Assembly: GCF_006540005.1 (NCBI RefSeq)
Contig: NZ_BJOC01000029.1
Span: 1 to 64,000, forward strand
Direction: 5' to 3'
Origin: Halomonas halmophila
GTDB taxonomy: Bacteria > Pseudomonadota > Gammaproteobacteria > Pseudomonadales > Halomonadaceae
Length of the DNA stretch: 64,000 nucleotides
The position numbers were made by a program, and so were the translations under genes. Position 1 is the first letter of the stretch. Every line of letters begins with the position of its first letter. Of the stretch, positions 27,351 to 36,151 are shown in pieces. The notes under the pieces were generated by a model. The model was not told the DNA's origin. It saw nothing but the letters and a program-made list of their open reading frames with translations, and made no database searches.

Positions 27351-28490
27351 ATGACCGCAAGCGGCAAGCTGTGGCTGTCCTCGGACGGACAGCGCCTGAA
27401 CCTCGACACCCAGGGCCATACCCGCGAATTCGCTGCCCTTTGGCTGCGCGAACGCGCCCCCGATTCCGCCACCCTGGATCCCCGCACCGGCCAGCGCCTG
27501 ATCGAGGCCGCCGAATTACCGCTCGACCTGACCCTGGAAAGTGCCGAGCTGGCCGGCGAGCATGTGGCGCTGCGTTTCAGCGACGGCCACGCCACCGACT
27601 TTCCGCTCGAGGCACTGGTCGAGGCCAGCACCGAGATCGCTACCAGCGTGCCCGGCCGTACCCTCTGGGATGCCAGCCTGGCCGAGCCACCCAGAGCGGA
27701 CTTCGCGGCCGCCCGCCAGGACGACGCCGCCCTGCTCGACATGTTAGAGAACCTGCATCGTTTCGGCTTCGTGCTAGTCTCGGGCGTGCCCACCGAGGAA
27801 GACGGAATGCAGACCCTGATCGACCGTATCGGTCCCCTGCGCCGCACCAACTGGGGCGGCATCGCCGACGTCAAGTCGGTGGCCAACGCCTATGACCTGA
27901 CCATGACCCAGCGTGGGCTCGAACCGCACACCGACAACCCCTATCGCGATCCGATTCCCGGCTACATCTGGCTGCATTGCCTGACCAATGCCGCCGACGG
28001 CGGTGACAACACCCTCGTCGACGGCTACCAGGCGGCGCTGACGCTCAAGGCGCGCGACCCCGAGGCCTTCGACTGCCTGACCCGTGTCGCCCCGGGCTTT
28101 CTCTACCATGACGACACCACTCGCCTGGAAGGTGAAGGGCCGCTGATCGAGCTCGACAGCCACGGCCGCCTGGCACGCGTGCGCTTCAACAACCGCACCG
28201 AACGTGTCGATGCCCTGTCGGCCGATGAACTCGAGCGCTACTACGCCGCGCGCCGGGCCTTCTACCACCTGATCACCTCGGACGAGCTGACCGTTCACCT
28301 CAAGCTCGATCCCGGCCAGATGTTGATCATGGACAACTATCGCCTGCTGCACGGGCGACGCGCCTACCAGCTCGCCGGCGGCGTTCGCCATCTGCGCCAG
28401 GGCTACGTCGACCGCGACAGCACGACCAGCCGACGCCTCGTGCTCCGCCGACAGCTCTCCGGTCAACCATCGCAGGAGGCCAGCGCATGA
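27351..28490 (+). CDS. TauD-family oxygenase of the BBOX/TmpA type, first gene of the 11-gene operon
   Basis: A 379-residue Fe(II)/2-oxoglutarate oxygenase with an N-terminal DUF971-like domain (about 10-100). Iron ligands are H193-x-D195 (EPHTDNPYR) and H334 (NYRLLHGRRAY); R346 or R349 should bind 2-oxoglutarate. It resembles gamma-butyrobetaine hydroxylase and TmpA, which hydroxylates 2-trimethylaminoethylphosphonate. It overlaps the HD-domain gene by 4 bp, and a TmpA-TmpB style pairing of hydroxylase and HD oxygenase is a known functional unit. The rest of the operon holds no phosphonate gene, so a trimethylammonium carboxylate seems a better substrate guess. GGAG lies 11 bases upstream of the ATG. 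Confidence 0.83.
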   Translation: MTASGKLWLSSDGQRLNLDTQGHTREFAALWLRERAPDSATLDPRTGQRLIEAAELPLDLTLESAELAGEHVALRFSDGHATDFPLEALVEASTEIATSVPGRTLWDASLAEPPRADFAAARQDDAALLDMLENLHRFGFVLVSGVPTEEDGMQTLIDRIGPLRRTNWGGIADVKSVANAYDLTMTQRGLEPHTDNPYRDPIPGYIWLHCLTNAADGGDNTLVDGYQAALTLKARDPEAFDCLTRVAPGFLYHDDTTRLEGEGPLIELDSHGRLARVRFNNRTERVDALSADELERYYAARRAFYHLITSDELTVHLKLDPGQMLIMDNYRLLHGRRAYQLAGGVRHLRQGYVDRDSTTSRRLVLRRQLSGQPSQEASA

Positions 28491-29074
28491 ACCAGGCCAG
28501 TTTCCGACGTTTCGACGAAAGCCGGCTCGACGAGTGGCACTTGATCGACGCCCGCTTCCGCGACTACCAGGCCGACGCCCCGCGCCGCGTGCTCGACCAT
28601 CTGCATCGGCTGGCCGGGGACCACCACGGCTACCCGGTGGATCGCTTCGAGCACAGCCTGCAGACAGCGACCCGCGCCCTGCGTGACGGTGCCGACGAGG
28701 AAATGGTGGTGTGCGCCCTGCTGCATGACATCGGCGACGATCTCGCACCGGCCAATCATGCCGAGATCGCCGCGGGCATCCTCGAGCCGTTCATCGATCC
28801 CTTGAATGCCTGGATGATTCGCCACCACGAACTCTTTCAGGGGTATCATTACCGCCACTTCTTCGGCCAGGATCGCCACGCCCGGGAGCAGTTTCGCGAC
28901 CATCCGGCCTATGCGCGCACGGTGCGCTTCTGTGACCACTGGGACCAGGCGAGCTTCGACCCCGACTACGATACCCTGCCACTCGAGCACTTCGTGCCCA
29001 TGGTCGAGCGCGTCTTGGGCCGTCCGCCCTTCGGTGGCCTGCCCGATCTGATCGAGGAGAATTTGCCGCGATGA
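28487..29074 (+). CDS. HD-domain protein, probable PhnZ/TmpB-like diiron oxygenase
   Basis: A 195-residue HD-fold protein. Candidate metal ligands are H56, H80-D81 (LLHDIGDD), H91 (NHAE), H113/H114 (RHHE) and D150 (CDHWDQ). The two additional histidines between the HD pair and the last Asp are those expected of a diiron site, as in PhnZ, TmpB and inositol oxygenase; ordinary HD phosphohydrolases have fewer. H56 to H80 is 24 residues, as between the first two His ligands of PhnZ. Overlap by 4 bp at both ends with the oxygenase and the decarboxylase genes shows tight coupling. I infer oxidative cleavage of the hydroxylated product made by the preceding enzyme; a hydrolase cannot be excluded. 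Confidence 0.75.
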   Translation: MNQASFRRFDESRLDEWHLIDARFRDYQADAPRRVLDHLHRLAGDHHGYPVDRFEHSLQTATRALRDGADEEMVVCALLHDIGDDLAPANHAEIAAGILEPFIDPLNAWMIRHHELFQGYHYRHFFGQDRHAREQFRDHPAYARTVRFCDHWDQASFDPDYDTLPLEHFVPMVERVLGRPPFGGLPDLIEENLPR

Positions 29075-30666
29075 CCTGCGCCCAGCGACTGATTCAACTG
29101 CTCGAGGCCTACGGCGTCGATACCGCCTTCGGCATCCCCGGCGTGCACACCATCGAACTGTACCGTGCCCTTGGCGAAAGCCGACTGCACCACGTCACGC
29201 CGCGTCACGAACAGGGCGCCGGTTTCATGGCCGACGGCCATGCCCGGGCGAGCGGCCTGCCCGCTGCCTGCTTCATCATCACCGGTCCCGGCATGACCAA
29301 TATCGCCACCGCCATGGGGCAGGCCCTGGCCGACTCGGTGCCGATGCTGGTGATCTCCAGCGTCAATCAGCGCGCCAGCCTGGGGCGTGGTCAGGGGCGC
29401 CTGCACGAGATGCCCCACCAGCGCGAGACGCTGGCCGGCGTCAGTTTGTTCAGCCACACCCTGCACGACCCCGAGGCGCTCCCGGAGGTCATGGCCCGTG
29501 CCTTCTCGATATTCCACAGTGCCCGCCCCGGCCCCGTGCATATCGAGATCCCCCTGGACGTGATGGGCGCCCCGGTATCCGACGAGCCCATTACGCCGAC
29601 CCGTGCCTACCCGCCGGCACCGGCTCCCGAGGCGCTGGCACGAGCCGCCGAGTGGCTCGGTGCGGCTTCGCGTCCCCTGGTCCTGCTCGGCGGCGGCACC
29701 GCCGACGCGGCGGACGCGGCCCGCGCCCTGGTCGAACGACTCGATGCTCCGACCTTTACCTCCATCAACGCCAAGGGCGTGCTCGGGCTCGACCATCCGC
29801 TGGACCTGGGCGCCACTGCCAGCCTTCCCGCGGCCCGTCGGCTGGCCCGCGAAGCCGACGTGGTACTGGCCATCGGCACCGAGCTCGGCGAGACCGACTA
29901 CGACCTGGTGTTCGATGGCGGCTTCGTACTCGACGGCCGCCTCATTCGCATCGATATCGACCCCCAGCAGCTCGGCCGCAACCAGGCCGCCGATCTGGCC
30001 TTGCTCGCCGAAGCCGGCCAGGCCATGGCGGCCCTCGTCGAACGACTGCCCGAGTCGACGCAACGCGACGGTATCAGGCGCGCCGAGGCCGTGCGCCGAG
30101 CCCTGGCCCTCGCTGAGGATGCCGAGGTGGCCCCCTACGCACCGCTCTTCGCCACCCTGCGCGAGGTACTGCCGGACGCCATCCTGGTTGGCGATTCCAC
30201 CGGCCCGGTCTACGCCGGCAACTTCCTGGCCTCGCTGCCGGCACCGCGCCGCTGGTTCAACGCCGCCACCGGCTTCGGCACCCTCGGCTACGGCCTGCCC
30301 GCCGCCCTGGGCGCCGCCTTGGCCCGGCCGGAACAACCGGTGGTCGCCCTGGTCGGCGACGGCGGCCTGCAGTTCGTGCTCGGCGAGCTGGGCACCGCCC
30401 GCGACCTCGGCCGCCCCGTGGCAATCATGATCTGGAATAACGACGGCTACGACGAGATCCGCCGCTTCATGTCGATGAACGAGATACCGCACCTGGGCGT
30501 CGATCTGGCCACCCCCGACTTCCAGGCCCTGGCGCAGGCCTTCGCCTGTCGCCACCTCGGCGTGACCGACCCGGCGAGCCTGCACGACGCCCTCGGCCGC
30601 CTCGACGAAGCGAGTTCCCCATTGATCATCGAGGTCGATGCCACCGCCTGGACCGCCTCGCTCTGA
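29071..30666 (+). CDS. aruI: Thiamine-diphosphate 2-oxo acid decarboxylase (AruI-like)
   Basis: A 531-residue acetolactate-synthase-fold enzyme. The N-terminal Glu region is RHEQGAGFMADGHAR, and the ThDP/Mg motif starts GDGGLQFV and ends WNNDGYDE (about residues 430-457). It is closely similar in sequence pattern to Pseudomonas AruI, which decarboxylates 2-ketoarginine (5-guanidino-2-oxopentanoate) in the arginine transaminase route. The matching transaminase AruH is encoded three genes downstream. Placement with betaine-type genes suggests the real substrate may be a trimethylammonium 2-oxo acid of similar length and charge. Starts within the HD gene (ATGA overlap). Confidence 0.85.
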   Translation: MTCAQRLIQLLEAYGVDTAFGIPGVHTIELYRALGESRLHHVTPRHEQGAGFMADGHARASGLPAACFIITGPGMTNIATAMGQALADSVPMLVISSVNQRASLGRGQGRLHEMPHQRETLAGVSLFSHTLHDPEALPEVMARAFSIFHSARPGPVHIEIPLDVMGAPVSDEPITPTRAYPPAPAPEALARAAEWLGAASRPLVLLGGGTADAADAARALVERLDAPTFTSINAKGVLGLDHPLDLGATASLPAARRLAREADVVLAIGTELGETDYDLVFDGGFVLDGRLIRIDIDPQQLGRNQAADLALLAEAGQAMAALVERLPESTQRDGIRRAEAVRRALALAEDAEVAPYAPLFATLREVLPDAILVGDSTGPVYAGNFLASLPAPRRWFNAATGFGTLGYGLPAALGAALARPEQPVVALVGDGGLQFVLGELGTARDLGRPVAIMIWNNDGYDEIRRFMSMNEIPHLGVDLATPDFQALAQAFACRHLGVTDPASLHDALGRLDEASSPLIIEVDATAWTASL

Positions 30667-30743
30667 CGGCTCGTCACCTCGACCGAATCACTCTGAGGAG
30701 GAGATGACTGTCTCATCCTCCCTGCAAAGGGAAGCATTGATTT

Positions 30744-31685
30744 ATGAACACGCATACCACGACCCTGACCATGACCCTGATCGCCGGCCTGACCCTGGCC
30801 GACCCCGCCACGGCCGCCGATCGCGATGACCAGTTGCACCTGGTCGTGCCGCCCTGGCCCGGCGTGACCGTCAAGAGCGAGATCTTCGCCCAGCTCATCG
30901 AGCCACTGGGCTATACCACCAGCAAGCAACAGCTCAGCTCGACGGTCGGCTACAACACCCTGCAGACCGGCGACAGCGATGCCTTCCTCGCCGGCTGGAT
31001 ACCGGCACAGCAGGAGAGCTACGACGCCGCCATGAAGGCCGACGCCATCGTCGACCTGGGCAACAACGTCAACGGTGCCCGCATGGGCTTCGCGGTCCCG
31101 GACTACGTCTACGAGGCGGGCATCACCAGCGCCGAACAACTGGCCGACCCCGAGGTGGCCAAGCGCTTCGACAAGACCGTCTACAGCATCGAGAGCGGCT
31201 CCACCGTCACCGACATGCTGAACCAGGCCATCGAGGCCGACACTTACGGGTTGGGTGACTGGGAAGGCATGTCCTCGTCCACGCCCGGCATGCTCAGCGA
31301 GGTCGAGGCCGCGGTCGACGAGGACCGCTGGATCGTCTTCTACGGCTGGACGCCCCACTGGATGGTGCCGGAATACGACACGCGCATCCTCGACGACCCC
31401 GAGGGCGTCTATGGGGCCGACAACGGACGCAGCGACGTCAAGACCATCGTCGCCACGTCCTACGCCAAGGCCAACCCCAACCTGACCCGGCTGCTCGACC
31501 AGTTCGTGATCAGCGCCGACGAGCAGAGCGAATTCATCCGCGACTACAGCCTCAAGGAGCGCGAGCTGGAAGCCGTGGCCCACGACTGGCTGGCGTCCCA
31601 CCCCGAGCGAGTCGCCGAATTCCTCGAGGGCGTCGAGACCCGCGACGGCGGCAATGCGCTCGATGCCGTGGAGGCCAGCCTGTGA
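30744..31685 (+). CDS. Quaternary-ammonium ABC substrate-binding protein inside the operon (ProX-like)
   Basis: A 313-residue periplasmic binding protein with a signal peptide of about 23 residues (LTLADPATAA). It is a paralogue of the CaiX-like protein at 22349: the same PPWPGVTVKSEI start of the mature domain, AGWIP and YGWTPHWM tryptophans of an aromatic box, and the same C-terminal layout. It therefore should bind a trimethylammonium compound. No glycine-betaine-type permease or ATPase is encoded nearby, so it probably docks on a transporter elsewhere. The class II aldolase gene starts within its stop codon (GTGA). Confidence 0.85.
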   Translation: MNTHTTTLTMTLIAGLTLADPATAADRDDQLHLVVPPWPGVTVKSEIFAQLIEPLGYTTSKQQLSSTVGYNTLQTGDSDAFLAGWIPAQQESYDAAMKADAIVDLGNNVNGARMGFAVPDYVYEAGITSAEQLADPEVAKRFDKTVYSIESGSTVTDMLNQAIEADTYGLGDWEGMSSSTPGMLSEVEAAVDEDRWIVFYGWTPHWMVPEYDTRILDDPEGVYGADNGRSDVKTIVATSYAKANPNLTRLLDQFVISADEQSEFIRDYSLKERELEAVAHDWLASHPERVAEFLEGVETRDGGNALDAVEASL

Positions 31686-32425
31686 CGACACCTCGTGACG
31701 AGGCAGCCATGCAGCGCCGCGACCTGGCCGCCGCCTACCGGCTGGTCGCACTGGACGGCATGGATGACGGCATCTCGACGCATATCTCGGCACGCCTGTC
31801 CGGCGGGCGCTTCCTGCTCAACGCTTTCGGCCTGCGCTTCGACGAGGTACGTGCCGACAACCTGGTCACCGTCGACGCCGAAGGCGAGATCCTCGACGAC
31901 CCGACCGGGCTCGGCATCAATCCCGCCGGTTTCACCATCCACAGTGCCATCCATGCGGCGCGTCCCGAGGTCGCCTGTGTGCTGCACACCCACACGGTCG
32001 CCGGCGTCGCCGTTTCCTGCCTCGAGGAAGGCCTGCTGCCGCTGAACCAGTGGGCGATGCAGTTTCATGACCGGCTCGGTTATCACGACTATGAGGGCAT
32101 CGCCCTGGACCTCGACGAACGTCGACGGCTGACCGCCCATCTCGGTCGCCACATGGCGATGCTGCTGCGCCAGCACGGCCTGCTGACCTGCGGACGCAGC
32201 GTGGGCGAAGCCTTCCTGCGCATGCGCGACCTGGAACGCAGTTGCCAGACCCAGTTGGCCGCCCAGGCCACCGGACGCCCCTTGCGTCAGGCCAGCCCGG
32301 CACTGTGCGAGCACGTCGCCCGCCAGTACGAAGCCTGGGCCGCCAGCCCGCAGGGCACCGACCTCGCCTGGCAGGCCGAACGCCGCCGTCTGCCAGCCGA
32401 TGACACTTCCCCTCAGGCCATCTAG
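31682..32425 (+). CDS. Class II aldolase/adducin-family protein
   Basis: A 247-residue protein of the fuculose-1-phosphate aldolase/adducin family. Metal-site histidines appear as HTHTVAG (about residue 101-103) and RQHGLLTCG (about 164), with an acid in NPAGFTIHSAIHAARPEV; these are the features of active lyases. The start is GTG at 31682, overlapping the previous stop; an ATG at 31709 is an alternative. No aldolase step is needed in the AruH-AruI route, so its place in the operon is unexplained. It could cleave or decarboxylate a hydroxylated intermediate. The gene ends 10 bp before the transaminase. Confidence 0.83.
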   Translation: MTTPRDEAAMQRRDLAAAYRLVALDGMDDGISTHISARLSGGRFLLNAFGLRFDEVRADNLVTVDAEGEILDDPTGLGINPAGFTIHSAIHAARPEVACVLHTHTVAGVAVSCLEEGLLPLNQWAMQFHDRLGYHDYEGIALDLDERRRLTAHLGRHMAMLLRQHGLLTCGRSVGEAFLRMRDLERSCQTQLAAQATGRPLRQASPALCEHVARQYEAWAASPQGTDLAWQAERRRLPADDTSPQAI

Positions 32426-32435
32426 CGAGACTTTC

Positions 32436-33635
32436 ATGCGTTATTCCCGACTGACCGACCGTATCGCCGGCGAGGGCGCCGCGGCCTGGGACATCCATAA
32501 CCGGGCCCTGGCCCGCCAGGCCGCTGGCGAGGACATCACCGTGCTGTCGGTGGGCGACCCGGACTTCGACACGCCGGCGGCGATCGTCGAGAGCGCCGTG
32601 AACAGCCTGCGTGACGGCGCCACCCATTATCCCGACGTTCAGGGCAAGCGCGGCCTGCGCGATGCCATCACCGAGCGCTACCGCCGGCACGGCGTCGCGG
32701 CCGACCCCGAGCGCATCATCGTGATGGCCGGGGCCCAGTGCGGGCTCTACGCCGTGGCCCAGTGCCTGCTCGACCCAGGTGACGAGGTCGTCGTGCCCGA
32801 GCCCTGCTATGTCACCTACGAGGCGGTGTTGCGCTCCACCGATGCCGCCATGGTACGCATCCCGCTACGCGGCGATGCCGGCTTCCGCCTCGACCCAGCC
32901 GATATCGAGGCGGCGATCACCCCGCGCACCCGGGCGATCATGCTCAACAGCCCGCACAACCCCACCGGGCAACTCATCGACGCCGACACCTGGCACGCCA
33001 TCGCCGAGCTCTGCCGACGCCATGATCTGTGGCTGATCTCCGACGAGGTCTACGCCAACCTGGTCTTCGAGGGCGAGCACCAGTGCGCTGCCGCCCTACC
33101 CGGCCTGGAGGATCGCAGCGTGGTGATCGACAGTCTCTCCAAGTCCCACGCCATGACCGGCTGGCGACTGGGCTGGGTGCTCGGTCCCCGGGAGCTGATC
33201 GAGCACCTCGGCAACCTGGCGCTGTGCATGCTCTACGGCTGCCCGGACTTCATCCAGGACGCCGCCCGGGACGCCCTGACCCGACAGGCCCCGGAACTCG
33301 AGGCCATGCACCAGGGCTATCGAGCCCGACGCGATGCCGTCTGCGCGGCCCTGGCGGACTGTCCGGCCGTGAAGGTCATCCCACCGGCGGCGGGCATGTT
33401 CCTGATGGTCGATATCCGCGCCACCGGTCTCTCGTCCCAGGCCTTCGCCGACCGACTACTCGATGAACACAGCGTGTCGGTGCTTTCCGGCGAGGCCTTC
33501 GGTCCCTCCGCCGCCGGTTTCATCCGGCTGAGCCTGACCGTCGACGAAGCCCGATTGACCGATGCCTGCCAACGCCTGGCCCGCTGTGCCGAGACGGCAC
33601 GCGACGACGCCGGCCTCCTTTCCACCGTCCAATGA
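32436..33635 (+). CDS. aruH: PLP aminotransferase, arginine:pyruvate transaminase-like (AruH)
   Basis: A 399-residue fold-type I class I/II aminotransferase. The PLP lysine is in [16 protein letters not shown], and the substrate-binding SPHNPTGQ and C-terminal RLSLT arginine motifs are present. The N-terminus [20 protein letters not shown] and many later blocks match Pseudomonas AruH closely, so the ATG at 32436 is chosen over one 12 codons upstream that overlaps the aldolase gene. AruH transfers the alpha-amino group of arginine to pyruvate. With AruI in the same operon the pair should convert a basic L-amino acid to the aldehyde one carbon shorter. Confidence 0.87.
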   Translation: MRYSRLTDRIAGEGAAAWDIHNRALARQAAGEDITVLSVGDPDFDTPAAIVESAVNSLRDGATHYPDVQGKRGLRDAITERYRRHGVAADPERIIVMAGAQCGLYAVAQCLLDPGDEVVVPEPCYVTYEAVLRSTDAAMVRIPLRGDAGFRLDPADIEAAITPRTRAIMLNSPHNPTGQLIDADTWHAIAELCRRHDLWLISDEVYANLVFEGEHQCAAALPGLEDRSVVIDSLSKSHAMTGWRLGWVLGPRELIEHLGNLALCMLYGCPDFIQDAARDALTRQAPELEAMHQGYRARRDAVCAALADCPAVKVIPPAAGMFLMVDIRATGLSSQAFADRLLDEHSVSVLSGEAFGPSAAGFIRLSLTVDEARLTDACQRLARCAETARDDAGLLSTVQ

Positions 33636-33642
33636 GTCGCCT

Positions 33643-34437
33643 ATGACATCATCGCTCGACGACCACACTCCGCAAGCCACCGCCGCCCCGGCGGTGCAAG
33701 CGCACCACCTCGTCAAACGCTATGGCGACCTCGAGGTGCTGCGCGATGTCTCCCTCGAGGTCCCCGAGGGCAGCGTTACCTCCATCATCGGCGCCAGCGG
33801 ATCCGGCAAGAGTACTCTGCTGCGCTGCCTCAATCTGCTGGAACGCCCCGACCAGGGCGACCTGGCGATTGCGGATGAGACGATCCAGTTCGACCGCAAT
33901 CCCCAGGGCGACGTCGTCGGCCTTAACCGACGCCAGCTGCAGCGGCTGCGCGCCAAGGTCAGCATGGTCTTCCAGCAGTTCAATCTGTGGCCGCACTTCA
34001 GCGTGCTCGGCAACGTCACCGAGGCCCCGATGCGGGTACAGGGGCTCTCCCGCCGACGCGCCACCGAAGTGGCCGAGCACTACCTGGCGCGTGTCGGCAT
34101 GGCCGACAAGCGCGATGCCTACCCGGCGTTCCTGTCCGGCGGCCAGCAGCAGCGCGTGGCCATTGCTCGCGCGCTCGCCATGGAACCACGCCTGCTGCTG
34201 TTCGACGAGCCGACATCGGCGCTGGACCCGGAACGCGTCAATGAGGTCCTCGGCGTGATCCGCGACCTGGCCGGCGAAGGCCGCACCATGGTGCTGGTCA
34301 CCCACGAGATGGCCTTCGCCCGGGAGGTCTCCGACCAGGTCGTGTTTCTCGATCGCGGCGTCATCGGCGTCGCCGGCCCCCCTGGCGAGGTCTTCGACGA
34401 CCCGCGCTGTCGGCGCTTCGCGGCTCCCGCCGCCTGA
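33643..34437 (+). CDS. Polar amino-acid ABC importer ATPase (HisP/ArtP-like)
   Basis: A 264-residue ATPase with Walker A (GASGSGKST), Q-loop ([10 protein letters not shown]), signature LSGGQQQR, Walker B ([12 protein letters not shown]) and H-loop (VTHEM), typical of the histidine/arginine/lysine/octopine importer class. The ATG at 33643, 7 bp after the transaminase stop, is used; a longer frame from 33562 lies inside the transaminase gene. It works with the binding protein and two permeases that follow, and energises uptake of what the operon degrades. Confidence 0.92.
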   Translation: MTSSLDDHTPQATAAPAVQAHHLVKRYGDLEVLRDVSLEVPEGSVTSIIGASGSGKSTLLRCLNLLERPDQGDLAIADETIQFDRNPQGDVVGLNRRQLQRLRAKVSMVFQQFNLWPHFSVLGNVTEAPMRVQGLSRRRATEVAEHYLARVGMADKRDAYPAFLSGGQQQRVAIARALAMEPRLLLFDEPTSALDPERVNEVLGVIRDLAGEGRTMVLVTHEMAFAREVSDQVVFLDRGVIGVAGPPGEVFDDPRCRRFAAPAA

Positions 34438-34481
34438 TCGTCCACAGCCCCCATTTTCGAACAACGAGTCAGGAGAACACC

Positions 34482-35252
34482 ATGCAACGCACCCTCATCC
34501 CCGCCATCGCGCTGTCCATCGCCAGTCTCGGCGGTACCGCCCAGGCCGCCGAGCCCCTGCAGATCGGCATTTCCGCCGAGCCCTACCCCCCTTTCACCTA
34601 CACCTCGTCCGAAGGCGAGTGGACCGGCTTCGAAGTGGAACTGGGCATGGCCATCTGCGAGGCCATGGAAGCCGAATGCGAGATCAAGCCCACCGGCTGG
34701 AGCGGTATCATCCCCTCGCTCAAGGCCGGGCGCATCGACATGATCATGAACTCCATGTCGATCACCAAGGCCCGCCAGAAGGTCATCGACTTCACCGATC
34801 CCTACTACTTCACCCCTGGTGCCTACGTGGCCGCCGATGACCAGGAACTGAGCCTTCCCGAAGGGCTGGATGGCCTGATACTAGGCGTGCAGAGCGCCAC
34901 CACCAACGCCACCTATGCCCGCCGCGCCCTGCGTGACACCGGCGTCGATATCCGCCTCTACGACCAGGCAGAGCAGGTCAACCGCGACCTGCTCTCCGGC
35001 CGCCTGGACGTGATCCTGGCCGACAAGATCGCCATGAACGAGCTGGTCGAGCGCGACGAGGCCGAAGGCTTCGAGATCAAGAGCACCGCACCCCACCACG
35101 AAGCCTATGGCGAGGGCGTCGGCATTGGCATCCGAAAGGCTGACGACGACCTGGAGGCCAACCTCAACGCGGCCATCGAAAAGGTCCAGCAGGATGGCAC
35201 TTGCACCCGACTCTCCGAGTCGTACTTCGGCACCGACGTCTGCACCGACTGA
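34482..35252 (+). CDS. Polar amino-acid ABC substrate-binding protein (Arg/Lys/Orn class)
   Basis: A 256-residue periplasmic protein: signal peptide of about 22 residues ending TAQAA, then a cluster 3 binding-protein fold (LQIGISAEPYPPF; GWSGIIPSLKAGRIDMI; SITKARQKVIDFTDPYY). The last segment shows the Asp and Arg residues that bind the ligand alpha-carboxylate and amino groups. The family imports arginine, lysine, ornithine, octopine and similar cations. AGTCAGGAGAACACC precedes the ATG. The ligand could be arginine or a methylated lysine; sequence alone cannot decide. Confidence 0.9.
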   Translation: MQRTLIPAIALSIASLGGTAQAAEPLQIGISAEPYPPFTYTSSEGEWTGFEVELGMAICEAMEAECEIKPTGWSGIIPSLKAGRIDMIMNSMSITKARQKVIDFTDPYYFTPGAYVAADDQELSLPEGLDGLILGVQSATTNATYARRALRDTGVDIRLYDQAEQVNRDLLSGRLDVILADKIAMNELVERDEAEGFEIKSTAPHHEAYGEGVGIGIRKADDDLEANLNAAIEKVQQDGTCTRLSESYFGTDVCTD

Positions 35253-35281
35253 GTACCATCGACTGCCATCGTGATTCGAAC

Positions 35282-35308
35282 CGCCGGGCGATGACGCTGT
35301 CCGGCGGC
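35282..35308 (+). other. Intergenic hairpin after the binding-protein gene
   Basis: CCGCCGG and CCGGCGG can pair with a 13-base loop in the 184-bp gap before the permease genes. No T-run follows, so it is not a clear terminator. A hairpin here could protect the upstream binding-protein message, which would raise its level over the permeases, as in other ABC operons. Confidence 0.35.
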
Positions 35309-35436
35309 TTCGCCATGTCCATGCAAGGATGTAAACGCAAGTGTGACACGGTACGCGCCGGTCGATCCCCGAAGAGACCGTACGACGTTATCCCGTCCCG
35401 GCGCACACTCCGTGTCTTCCAAGGTGCTTTTCGACC

Positions 35437-36150
35437 ATGAACAACCTCTCGCAAGAAGGCCTGGCCGACTGGTCCGGTCCCATCTTCCAGGGCGCGCTGA
35501 CGACCCTCGAGATTGCCGTGCTGGCCTATGCCATCGGCCTGCTGCTCGGCCTGACCGGCGCCAGCGCGCGTCTCAGCCCCTGGGCACCGATACGCGGCCT
35601 GGGTATCCTGTACTCCACGACAGTGCGAGCCGTGCCCGAGCTGCTGCTGATCATCCTGCTGTACTATGCCGGCTCCCAGGCGCTCACCATTCTGGTCAAC
35701 GCCATGGGCTTTTCCGGGCAGGTGGCCATCAACGGCTTCGTCACCGCCGTTGGCGTGCTGGCCTTCGTTCAGGGCGCCTACATGACCGAAGTGCTTCGTG
35801 GCGCCATCCTGGCCATTCCCCGAGGCCAGCTCGAGGCTGCCGATGCCTTCGGCTTCTCGGCCTGGGCGCGCTTCCGGCGCATCGTCGTGCCCGCCATGCT
35901 GCCCAATGCCCTGCCGGGCATGTCGAATCTCTGGCTGATCCTGATCAAGGACACCGCCCTGATCAGCGTCATCGGCTACAGCGAACTGTTTTTCACCATC
36001 CAGCAGGCCGCCGCCAGCACTCGTGCCCATTTTCTGTTCTATGCCGCCGCCGGCGTCATCTACCTCGCGATGACGCTGTCGTCCACGGCACTGTTCGCGC
36101 GCCTGGAACGTTACCTGCGTCGCGGCCAGCCGACCACTGAGGAGGCCTGA
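35437..36150 (+). CDS. Polar amino-acid ABC permease (HisQ/ArtQ-like)
   Basis: A 237-residue inner-membrane permease with about five transmembrane helices and the EAA loop EAADAFGFSAWARFRRIVVP (about residues 129-148) that contacts the ATPase. It pairs with the permease encoded 1 bp downstream to form the heterodimeric channel of the HisQM type. The start at 35437 follows a 184-bp gap with no convincing ribosome-binding site, the only sizeable gap in the operon. Confidence 0.9.
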   Translation: MNNLSQEGLADWSGPIFQGALTTLEIAVLAYAIGLLLGLTGASARLSPWAPIRGLGILYSTTVRAVPELLLIILLYYAGSQALTILVNAMGFSGQVAINGFVTAVGVLAFVQGAYMTEVLRGAILAIPRGQLEAADAFGFSAWARFRRIVVPAMLPNALPGMSNLWLILIKDTALISVIGYSELFFTIQQAAASTRAHFLFYAAAGVIYLAMTLSSTALFARLERYLRRGQPTTEEA

Positions 36151-36151
36151 C

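Noticed and set aside
28966-30585. Long minus-strand open frame (about 540 codons) opposite the AruI-like gene
   Set aside because: Composition (Gly, Gln, Val, Glu rich) is typical of antisense frames, and the plus strand shows full ThDP-enzyme motifs with overlapping operon neighbours.
30699-30743. Possible leader peptide before the betaine-type binding protein gene
   Set aside because: A strong AGGAGGAG is followed directly by ATG with no spacer, and that frame runs out of step into the next gene with unlikely composition; it is more likely part of a weak hairpin with TCATCCTCC.
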